Source: Loripinus fragilis
Taxonomy: Eukaryota > Mollusca > Bivalvia > Lucinida > Lucinidae
Assembly: GCA_964019695.1 (NCBI GenBank)
Contig: OZ026530.1
Span: 35,078,835 to 35,142,834, forward strand
Direction: 5' to 3'
DNA: 64,000 bases
The first letter of the stretch is position 1. Each line of letters starts with the position of its first letter. Position numbers and translations under genes: made by a program. The notes beneath the pieces are model-generated. The model had not been told where the DNA came from. It did not search any database and saw only the letters and a list, made by a program, of their open reading frames with translations. Positions 36,316-47,400 of the stretch are shown piece by piece.

Positions 36316-36797
36316 ATAATTATTCGCCACTTTGTGACGTCGCCGTTTAAAACAGTGTATTTCCAGATTGTTTGTAAAAATTACCATAATAAAGTTAATT
36401 GGTGCAAATTTACAAACTTACATGGATGAAAAGCAAATAGAAAATAGCAATATACAACTAAATGCTAAAATAATTACGCTTTTGGTTCACAGGTAGAACA
36501 TGTTTAAGGCGAACGTAAATTTAAATTTTAAAATATCACGATTCCCCATGACGCTAACGTTAACGTCATCGGAAAAAAATCCATTTTAATTAATCTTTAT
36601 GTTTAAATGATTGCATTACAAAAACAACAGACACCAGGAAGTTACAATAAAAATGGTTATTGTGTAATCAAATTGCTTTCATTTGGTACCTTTTTCATGA
36701 TTGTAGCCTCTATAGTTTTGCGACAATAATTTTGGCAAAAATCTGGAAAAACATTGATTTAAACAGCGACGTCACATTGTGGCGAATAATTATATAT
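36316..36797. mobile_element. Foldback with ATTCGCCACWWTGTGACGTC ends
   Basis: Left ATAATTATTCGCCACTTTG and right complement CACATTGTGGCGAATAATTAT are inverted. The interior resembles 10580-10760 in gene 1. Confidence 0.65.
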
Positions 36798-36821
36798 TGA
36801 AAAACAGCCCAAAAGTACCTA

Positions 36822-37027
36822 CAGTAAAACCTGTGTAGAACGGCCACTCTCAAAAAGACCGAAAATTGGTTTTCAAGACCAATTATCGCTTTATGTAGGT
36901 TAAAAATATTGCAGAATGCTTCAAGGGGAGCATTCTGCAATACATTCGACCTTCATTAAGCTACCGTTTGTCATTAAGATTTTTGTTTTGTCTATTTTTG
37001 AGTGGCCGTTTTACACAGGTTTTACTG
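36822..37027. mobile_element. CAGTAAAACCTGT MITE, copy 1
   Basis: The ends are CAGTAAAACCTGTGTAGAAC and its complement with TA flanks. The centre is a hairpin of GCAGAATGCT around a short loop. This is the first of five well-preserved or partial copies of the family. Confidence 0.75.
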
Positions 37028-37137
37028 TAATGTGCATTTACAGGAGTATGTGGGCTTATGATGTAAATTACAGTATTTCATCTTTAGAATTGGTTTCATA
37101 ACTATCCAGGATATATTCATTAATAGACTTTTTGCTT

Positions 37138-37662
37138 ACTGTAAAGGCGGCAACTATAATATATATATCTGGGCGTGGTTCGGCTATTTCATCTGCTAAA
37201 CAAGGGAAAGCAGGGTCTTTTTATAATTTGGTGAAGAATTAATAAGTTATTTGGACCGCGCAAACGTGCGTGCAATTCATGAAAATCCTAACATATACAC
37301 ACTGAACTCACATTTATTAACCCTTAAAGCGCATAATCACAAAATATATGTTTTTGTCGTCCACTAAAATATTTGAAGCCTCATAGACAAACAGTGTGGA
37401 CCCAGATCAGACTGCTCCTGCAGGAGCAGTCTGTTCTGGGTCCACAATGTTTGCCTCTATGCTTATGTTAAATAGATATTTTAGATGCAGTTATTTTGCT
37501 GGCGTTTTAAGGACTTAATAATGTGTTTTGCGTCTATGCTGAGGTAATGGCGCAAGATGATACAGTTACTTTGGAATAAAACCACGCCACATTTTCAGGT
37601 TTTACCTATGCCCAAGGTTGACCAGTCCTAATTACGCATTCATGAGGTGCCGCTTTTACAGT
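37138..37662. mobile_element. 525 bp internally deleted copy of the ACTGTAAAGGCGG element
   Basis: It has the same two ends as the element at 21079-23353 but the middle is absent. It contains the hairpin around GTGGACCCAGATCAGACTG near 37397-37443. It is intergenic, downstream of gene 2. Confidence 0.75.
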
Positions 37663-37695
37663 AACCAAAAGGTCATAGAATATCAGTTCATATAC

Positions 37696-37821
37696 AGGAT
37701 TCCTGGTTTCTCTCAAGTAATTATGTCCACATTGTTTACTGATCCAAGAAATCTACAGGTTCCTGGTTTCTCTCAAGAAATAATGTCCACATTGTTTACT
37801 GATCCAAGAAATCCACTCGTG
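37696..37821. repeat. Tandem duplication of 63 bp
   Basis: Two units of TTCCTGGTTTCTCTCAAG through GATCCAAGAAATC. Because 63 is a multiple of three, a plus-strand frame reads PGFSQ...TDPRN twice. No start, splice or homology supports coding. Confidence 0.75.
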
Positions 37822-37859
37822 TCACCTGAAATAAATTGAAAATGGATAACATATCAGAG

Positions 37860-38125
37860 GTCTCTGGATGGGGATATCTGGTATTCACTATTCATTAAAA
37901 ATTTAGCCCATTATTCATCTCATTAAAGTTTTGGGTTATTCATTATATCAAGACCAAGTAATCATTAAATATTCATTATTTTTTCTTCTATTTATTAAAA
38001 AAATAGGATTATTCATTATTTTTAGTCCCCTCGTTATTCACTATTCATTATTTTGCCCATTAATCACTATTCATTATAAAAGGCCATTATTCACTTATCA
38101 TTATACCCCATCCAGACCCTTATAT
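37860..38125. mobile_element. AGGGTCTGGATGGGG element, second copy
   Basis: Its TATTCATTATT units create a long but meaningless plus-strand open frame here. Confidence 0.65.
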
Positions 38126-38562
38126 CAGATTTTGCTACCTATTGCAAATAAACAAATGCTTTTTAGTAGGGCTAGAGGCCTAAATGTTGGTCTGAGTTTC
38201 AACCCTTTAAATTCTGGAAACACTTTTACGAATAATATGGCAAATAGTGAAGACCCAGATGAAATGCTGCATGCTGCTGCATTTCATCAGGGGTCTTCAC
38301 TGTTTGCACATATTAAGACATCAGCTAGTGATAGAAAGCACATCATAAACAAATTCCACATGTTTAATTACATTTTAATTGGTCACTGTTCCACCATTTT
38401 GTACTTGTTTCATGTAGGTGATATCAAAATGCATGTTTTTTTTTGCTTCTTGATAAAAACCTCTGTTTGAAATATTGAGTTAACAGTAAAGTCAACACAT
38501 GTCTGAAACTATTTATTTCACAATTTTAAAAAGCATTTATGCTAAACCATGGATACTTACAT

Positions 38563-38820
38563 CGGGTCTGACTGCAGATCCAGGGGTGGCGAGTTCGCTC
38601 CCTGCCCAGTCCCATACTTTCGTGGAGATTGATCATGAAATAATTTCTACTGTCATTCTCCTCCCATCTGCTGAATCATACAAGAAGGGTTGTTGCCAGT
38701 TATCAGCAAAAGTATGTGCACGAAGTACTGGTTAACTGCTTGTTTAAGGTGAACTGACCGTCCCGCCATGACCATAGCTGTTGACTTGGGACGTAAAGCA
38801 ACAAAACAAACAATTAAAAC
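38563..38820 (+). mobile_element. tRNA-headed SINE, family 3
   Basis: The order is a GAGTTCGCTCC box, then GATTGATCATGAAATAATTT, AAGAAGGGTTGTTG and a poly-A-like tail (AACAAAACAAAC). It lies just downstream of gene 2. Confidence 0.65.
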
Positions 38821-39073
38821 TAACATCTAAACTTGTTTTTAATAGAAAACCCTTTGTTTACCCTTATCCTGCCAATAAAGTTTTGACTTAAAATAATGTC
38901 TGCTTTTTAGGACTGTTGCATACTTTAAAAGGCACTCCTGAAAACTTTTTCTATGGGAGCAAGCACTATGAACCCTGATCATATAGCTCCTTATGGAGCA
39001 GTATGACTTATGTCCATATTGTTTGCAATATAGGTTATCAATTTCGAAAGCAGATTAGATATCAGATGACGTT

Positions 39074-39306
39074 TGAGCCGTGACATGAGCGTTCCAACAA
39101 TGTGTGACCAGCAAAGGCTCAGACCAGCCTGTGCATACGCGCAGTCTGCTCAGAGCCTTTGCTAGTCGCTTGAATATTTTACAAGTGTTAAGCTACTGAC
39201 CGAACATCATTTGGAATTTCTAAGCTTAACGGGAGGCTGTACAGGCTCGTCTGAATCTACACTTGTCAAAATACCACATTGTTGACAATCATATGTCGCG
39301 GCTCAT
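39074..39306. mobile_element. GAGCCGCGACATG MITE at the end of gene 2
   Basis: It is nearly full length. Its right terminal repeat encodes the last residues of gene 2 when exon 9 is read to its stop. Confidence 0.75.
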
Positions 39307-39547
39307 TTGTTGAGAATGGCAGGAAAAAGATAACTTTTTCAAAAATAATGCCTACTGTGACAGATTCTCGACGTTTCTGTGGAGGCGTTGGTTCCATGTC
39401 AGGGATAGTTTCCATCTTAGGTCCTTTAAGGTCATATCCAACAGGTATCTGAAGCATGCTGGACAGTCGTCTGCCCACTGCACGTGCCATACTTATGCCT
39501 CGATCTGACAATCTTCTTCCTGTGTATACGTCATCAGGAGGTGAGCT
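39266..39547 (-). CDS. Gene 2 coding exon 9: cytoplasmic tail
   Basis: Acceptor TCTTGCAG, phase 0. It encodes the basic, Pro-rich tail with RRLS at residues 344-347 and 359-362 and RRES at 392-395. After ESVTV the frame runs on into a MITE terminal repeat and stops at 39266-39268. Either this is the true terminus, with about the last dozen residues supplied by the MITE, or a splice at 39356 leads to an exon I did not find. Confidence 0.7.
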   Translation of the reverse strand, partial: SSPPDDVYTGRRLSDRGISMARAVGRRLSSMLQIPVGYDLKGPKMETIPDMEPTPPQKRRESVTVGIIFEKVIFFLPFSTNEPRHMIVNNVVF

Positions 39548-41442
39548 CTGCAAGAAGAATATGAGAAGAAGAATATTAGAGACTGTTAGTCTATTTTCTT
39601 AACTTCATTTGAAACTCCTCAGCGCAATTCAGAATCAGGCATTGGATGTATAGTGTAGTATAGTATAGTTTTATTAGCCAGAACTTGCGCTTGGAAAATT
39701 TGTATGGTAGTATGTGGGGTCAGCCCAATCAAAATCATTTATTCTGGTTACCAATATCAATTATTTTGGTTGCTCAAAGAGTTTATCAAGGTCAATTAAG
39801 GTTTAACCCCCCCCCCCCCCTCCGGTGGCTTTGGCTGCTGTCCGTTCTTAGGCGGCGGTTCTGTTGTTGTTGACTTGTTGTTTATTGTTACTCCCATCGT
39901 GGGAGTCTGTACTTGTTCTATGTTTTGTTGTACGTTAATTTGTGTCCATTCTAGTTTTGCAATCATCTTGATAGGGAAGAGAGAGCTGGTTGGTTTGCGT
40001 TGTTTGTCTTCCTGATGTCTTGATTGTTGTGTGGCTCTTCCTCGTGGTGCCATGGGTTTGTCTGCGGTTTGTGATTGTGGTATTTTCTGATCATACTTAC
40101 TTACTATTTTAGATTTTTCTACAATACATCGCTATATTATCTTCCTTAATCGTGAGATATTGTAGCTGTTTATTTCGGTGCAATTGAACTTGTCACTGTT
40201 TTGGCATCGTTTCTGTGACATTATCATGTGACCAAAGTAGCCCCTCGCTTCTCGCCGAACCACAGGTGCTTGGCGTTTTTATTCTTCTCTTTTTTGTATG
40301 AACCGAAAGTTAGACACTGTTGATTAGCCCTAATGGCCTCTAGTGGAAATATATGTTAAGTAATCAGCAATCATTGCCACTAATTTGTCCTTAATCGAAA
40401 ACATTATTGTTTTTATCATCGTATTGTTTTATTGAGTATATGAGCTTTACATAATAGTTATGTGGACATATGATAAAATCAATGAACTCCCATGTTATAT
40501 ATGTGAGGTATAGATAGATAAAATACTAAAATTATTACTCTTTGCTTTGTATTCATTTCTCCTAGAAGAAATTTGACAAACAAGATTTTTTTTTCCGCTT
40601 TTTTACAATAAAATGCATGCACGGATCCAGGAATTTTCGTGAGTAGGGGTTGTGGCCCAGGCCCAACTGATAGAAAACGGTTCCCTGACTCTGACAGGTT
40701 ATTTTTTAGTTTTAGTGCTCAACATTTTCTACTGAGGGGATTATGGTTTATTTCAAGGAGTGGTTTTAGTCCTCTACTTATTTTACAGAGTCAATGAAAA
40801 CTTTAATTTTCCAGGGTTCCAGGGAGGTCCAACATTTTCCAGGGGGGTCCAACTTTTGTCCAGCAGCGGGGGTCCAATAAATGGAGATCTATAGAACTTG
40901 TGATTTCCCAGGGGGTGTCCAGACCCTGGTCCCCCTCTGGATCTGCGGATGAAAAGGAATAGTGGGTGAAATTTTGATCACTAAAATAATATAGCCACCA
41001 GGGGTATTTCTGGACCTTAAGAAAATTAAGGTTTTAGCATACTGTGTAGAACCTAATGATATATCTCAATCCATCAGGGTCTTTACCGTTTGCCAAATAA
41101 CTCTTTTACATGGCTTCAGTTTACAAAGGGTTAATTAGACACATAATTTATGTTTTGTAGCAAGCAAAAATATGGCCTTTAATGGCAGGCGCATAAGTTG
41201 CCATAGCATCCTCAATTAACCCTTTATATACTCATGGATTTGCAAGAGCAGTAAGTGTAGAAAAATGTACTATGTTGATATTTTATGGATTGGCGTACCT
41301 TTCTTATCTGCTTTAACTTAGACATGACATATCCACAGACAATCCAGGAGAATACCAAGGTAATTACTGTTATTCCAATGACACTGCTTGCTATGGACTT
41401 GTCCATGCAATACTCTGACTCTACGGCTGAAATAAAGCAGAA

Positions 41443-41484
<42 letters not shown>

Positions 41485-44400
41485 TCTATGGTGTCATGGG
41501 AGTGTGGTCACATTGGTAGAGTGTTTGACTTCAGATCGAGGGGTCTCTGGTTCCAGCCTCACTGGTAGTGGTGTGTTGTGTCCTTGAGCAAGTCTTAGTA
41601 CTGGTTGAAAGCAACATAAAGAATCAACGCAAACAACCGGAATCATAAGATGGCACATGGGGTCATGTTTTAAATATTGATAATAAACTAGTGTATTACT
41701 TCTCTGTATGTTGGGATATTTGTCACGCTTTTGTTGTAGTCTGCTGACTTTTTCAACATTAGTTTGTCAAAAAAAATCTTTCAGGTACACTTTCAGTGTG
41801 TCAACTTGTTTGGATCCAGATTAGGACCAACAGTCTGTAATGCCTTATCTGGGTTCAAACTGTTTGAAAACGTAATCAAGGAAAGGGTTCAATATCAAGC
41901 ATAGTGAAGTAATGCTATGCAATGATATCTATAACAATGTCACGTTTACTTATAGCAAACTGTTGGCGTCTATCAAACTCATTGCGAATTTAAGACTATT
42001 CCTTTTAGTAAAACACAACAACAAAGACGTTGAAAATTCTTACACACTCCTACGACTAGGGTATATAAATTGATCAGATCTGATCAGGCATACATAGCAG
42101 CCTAATGGAGTTCTATAAATAGCACAGACTCTAGTCCTGGGAGTGTACAGTGGATCACGTTCCACCAAAATTGTGTTGTATAATTCAGGCATTTCGTTTA
42201 GAGTGCGTACTAAAAAACTAATTTCTTATTTATCATCCAAAATATATGTTGTGGGTACTCAAATAATCAATGAGACGGTTCTTTTGAGCACCCAAAACAT
42301 ATATTTAAGATGAGGGGTAAGAAAATGTTTACAATTTACGCTAAAAATTGTGTTTATCAAAACCTGTGGTAAATAATTGATAGTGTTTCTTTTTATTGGC
42401 CAGTACTGCAATCAATTGACAAGACTGTTTGGCAAATAGTGATTTACCTCCATATATATCTACCATTTTTAACTTTTGTAGTTGAGTTTGGAAACCACAA
42501 TACTGAATATGTTGACAATCAGTGTTTAGAAAGCCTTGATTTGACTTAAGTAGACTTAAATATTAGCAGCCATAAACATTTTGCATTTTTTGTGAATCCA
42601 CCGGAAGCCTCAGCATGTAGATGGAAGATCAACAAGTGAGGGTGATGACAAGCCGCTACAGGGCGTACTATAATCCGTTTCTTGTTTACTGTCGTGAGTT
42701 GGCTCCCGGTACCGTTAGTTTAACAGGTGATCGGGCCCAGGGCGACGACAGTAAACATGATTCGCACTTTAATTCATCAATTCCAAATACAGTGATGGGA
42801 TTATATAAGAATATATCACGATTGTGAGGTTAGGATCGAAAAACCCGTTTGGCATCACGAGGCTTGCCGATTAATGACAAATGGTGATCACGAGGGACGG
42901 AATTTCCCATCCTCACACAAATAATAGATTCTTTTTCTTGCTCACCATTAAATATCGTATTTTCATATTTCAAAGAAGGCTTTCAGAAGTTTTAAAATAT
43001 ATGTATGTTGGGATGCGTCACTTTAACAATGACGCCACCTGTCTATCGAAGTGTGGCTGTTCATTTTCTTATCTGTCCCATAGGTTGGTATGGGACATTG
43101 GGTATATGAGATAAACTCATCTCAAATGGGTAAAACAGCTGAAAATTCAATCAGGTGACCAAGAAATAGAATGTAACATTTGTTCTCAATTATTATTGAA
43201 TTTGTTTAACTCGTTTGGAAAACCACATATATAATCCTTTGCTCCAATCTATTTTATAATTGTCAATTCTTAAGTTATATCCTACATTAACATGGCAATA
43301 TAGGGAAGTAGTTATAAAATATTATAAATATTTCATAAAAAGACACTGTGACTAACTCTAGATGCTTCTCACAGCTTACACTGATGGTACCCGCATACTA
43401 TCTTAGCCGAAATACGAAAAAGGAACAAAATCCCGCTGAAATTCAAATTTGGTAGGTGTTATGAAAATAAGGCAATCAAGTGTAGTGATAATTGTGAGCG
43501 ATGATGTTTAAAAATCATTTTATTACAATAAACTCATATTTTGCACAAAAATCAAAGAGTGCTTGTTCCCTATCATTACAGTCGCTCGCTGAGATAAATT
43601 TTCTATTTAAACCTTATCAAAAATTAACCAAATCGCAAGTACATTTTTGTGCATCCACTACTGGTGTTTTAACCTTCAACGTTGTTCCACATGTTATACT
43701 ATCAATAACGTCATCGCCGTTTGTATCTCGTTTCTTTCTTCCCCATCCAATTATTTCACCACAAACTGCCTGTAGAAAAAATCCAAATTATTTACTTCAA
43801 ATTTCACCCCAAACATAATGTTGGGTTATCTGGTGCATTGATATTTTCTTTTTACATGGCTTATCGCCCATAAGTTTCAAAACTACAAACTAAACACGAG
43901 ACAGCCTCAGACATTTTATACATATTATTCAGGCCTTTAGGTAAGAGTGTGACTTGTGTTCCTATAAGTTTTTACCTCTGCGCCATTGTAGGCTATTACA
44001 GGTGATCTTGGTTTTAATGGTCATAAAATATGTAGTACAGTCAAAACTCTTTATAACGTCACTCGTTATAACAGAATATTCAATATCCAACATAAAATTG
44101 CTGGGAACGGATCTGTTTCCATTAAAATTCCCTCTTTATAACAGAATATTCACTTAACGACACGGACAGTAACTTATGGGAACAAATATACAATTTCTAT
44201 TGAAAATAAATTCATTATAACAGAATTGTTACCATGTGTCAGACAATTTTGTGATCAGAGCAAGGTCATTTTGCATGAACAGGTTTCTGTCTCACTTGAT
44301 AAGTGGGAAGCTTTGTGCATTTTGATACAATATGAAATTGAACTGATGTATATATTTGGAATAATAGCATTTTAGTTCATTTGTACAATATTTTCATTTA

Positions 44401-47400
44401 CCAAATGATTATTATGTTGAAATCTGATAATGGTCAGAATTCTTTATAACAGCAAATTCACTTTAACGTCAAAGATAGCAGGGAACAAACAGTGTCGTTA
44501 TAAAGAGGGTTGACTGTAGTAGAACTCTGTATTACGCTGAAAATCAATCATCAGTGTAATCAATTGATCAATAATCGATTGATTGTCGATCAATAAAACT
44601 GCTATAAATATTTACAGTGATCCTTATTTCATGTAATAGAACTTGAAGATCGTTAGCCAAATGTTTTGATAATTAAGAAAAATGACCGTAACTGGTTATA
44701 TTTACTATATTATCTATTTTAGAGGCAAAAATTCCACATCCAACAAAACTTAATTACTGCTTATTTAAAGTAGGTTGCTTGCTTAATACAAGTGACCACT
44801 AAGACAGGTAATCTATACATTTCGTTTTGGCAATAATTGCATATTTTACAGTGATTACACTGTTCTCTGGACCTTAATCGTACTACAAAATACTTTGCAA
44901 TGTAATAGTTTCACAACAAGTTCATAAGCAAAACACTTTGTACTGGCAATAAGTGCACCTAATAACATTGAACACAGTTTTCTCAGTATCCTATACATAA
45001 TACAAAGTCACTGTACTGTAATAGTTTGATTGTTTATTGAAAGCCAAGATGGATTTAATACCGATCATTATCTAAAGTGAGTAAGTATCCCAGTAACTCC
45101 ATTAATTAGCAAACAGCTAATTGTACATATACATATGAGTGTATGAGTGGTCACCTTTTGACATTCTCCCATGCAAACTTCTACTGTACATGAGAAGGAC
45201 ACATCAACTTCTGGATCCCCTTGCAAGTTCGTTGGTTGGAAGGCGCGAAACGTCGAGGATATATCCCCTGCAGACATATGCTCAAAGTTTGGGAACAGTT
45301 CTTCATCTGTTGAGCATCTGTCGATTGTGAAAATACCTTGTTAGCAACAGTACTATAGAATACATTTTGTTGTCATCAATGATGAAATTGTTTTGTCGAC
45401 AACTAAAATACATGGTATGGCAAACTGATGATACTGATATCAAACCAAGGCCTACAAAATGGTTCCGTAATTACTTAGAACACATATTTAATAATAAAAT
45501 AGAATGGATTTTCATTGATGTTTATAATCACATTAATGCTTTGACAAAATTAGTATAATATATAAGATAAATACAAACAGTCTCATTACATATTATACCA
45601 GTACACACCTCTAAAAAGCGATAAAATTTGGTTCTTAGTAAATATAACGGCTAGAATGTCATTTATGGACAATATTTTAGACAGCTGTTGAAATATTTGC
45701 AAATTATTACAATACAAATGTAGTATAAATATATCTGGGTTGACTGTATCATTTCAGTTGATGAGTTCATATCATAGAATCTCACCAAACGGTGAGCACC
45801 CAGCATGTACTGAAGAATAGATACTAAGAATATCCACGAGATGTGTTAAAACAACAGATCACGTTCTTTTATAATAATGTTTCAGTGAATTTTGTATCAA
45901 AAATAAGAAATGCACACGAAAATTGAACGTAACATTTCCTATTAGGACGTAGTTATACAACTGAGTCCATTTTACATATGACTCATAAGACCTTCGTAAT
46001 ACAAACATGAAACCAGTGAGACATAGGGTGAGCCTTGTTTAAGACGTCATATGTTTGGTATTGAAGTCTATATTTTGGAGAACAATGAGTTCCAGAGTAG
46101 TTATAATAATAATGCAACATTCCCATGGCCTAGTACAAATAATGACTAAACGTTAGAATCAACTGAAACAACATACGTACTCTTCCCTAACCAATGAAAT
46201 CAAAGACGCTGTGCATTCTTTAGCTTTGATGTCAAAGTCCCCTGCAAAGACAAAAACATCACTTGAAAGTAAATGCAATGCGGGGAATCCAGAAATTCTG
46301 TAAGGGGGAGGGGGGGGGGGTTGGCGGGGTCCTGAAAACTTTTTTTTAATTTTTTTAGTCAACAAGGTATTTTACAGAGGGCCGTAAGGACCTCCCACGA
46401 GAGAGGTGGTCTGTACCAGTATTTCTAGAGAAACCTATAACCAGGTAGGGGGGTGTTCTGGATCCTCTCCTGTCTCGTCCTGTGAATCCGCTTATGGTAG
46501 GCAAGAATGATGGATGAACAATGATGTTTTATACGATACAAGTTTTATAAGTTTTATGGGTCGGCTTATGAGATTATGGTACTTATTGCATCGGCGAGCA
46601 GCCAAGGCCAAGGTAAGCTTACGAAATTGTGCAAACTCGCCAGTCGGTTCAGTACATAGTCAGTGCTCGATAAGAGTAGAGATACGTAGTTGGTCACGTT
46701 ATGGTACATTATTCACCTGATTGGACAAATATAGGGTTTTCATTCATAATTCTAACTGTAAATCTGTTTCGTCCCCTACTCTTATCGAGCACGGACTATA
46801 CAAAATATTTGACTGAGGTAAATAATAATACATGTTATAATAATGAGGGTGCACCTCTAGTCCCGCTTGATACATCAGCATGAGGCAATATAGGTGGTTT
46901 TCTGCCAAATACTCGTACAACCCAGGAAACAGGACTGAAAGATTCTTGACAGGGACGTTAATGATAAACTAATAAAATGTATGCATAAAGAGACAGAACT
47001 GAAGCCAGTACCAGTGTATAACATGCATGCCCGAATCCAGAGGGAGGGGCAGGGGGTCCGAGCCCCCACCCCATAAAAATCATAAACGTATAGGGTTTCT
47101 TAGCAGTTCTGGTCTGGATCCTCCGAAAAATCACAGAGCTACCAAGCCAGCATTCACAGTTTTGGCCATAAGCGGCACACCAGCGAAACGACATTTAAAT
47201 GGCGTTTCACTGGCGGGCTCATGCTGGCCCGCTTATAGTTGTACTTGGATACTCACTCCCCTAATCGACTAAAACAAAAAAAGACGTTGCCACAGTTTGT
47301 GTACCCCCTCTGACAAAACTTTCTGGATCTGCGCATGCGATTAGACATGCTAATAAAGACTCGAGTCTCATATTATCTAACTTCGTTATTTCTCCTGAAT

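Noticed and set aside
37931..38470. 179-codon plus-strand open frame, the longest in the window
   Set aside because: It runs through degenerate ATTCATTA units of an inverted-repeat element and a hairpin repeat. The composition is low complexity and a similar element in the other orientation lies at 51830.
43501..43818. Plus-strand 105-codon frame
   Set aside because: It is antisense to gene 2 exon 7, which carries the GRKKR site and correct splice phases.
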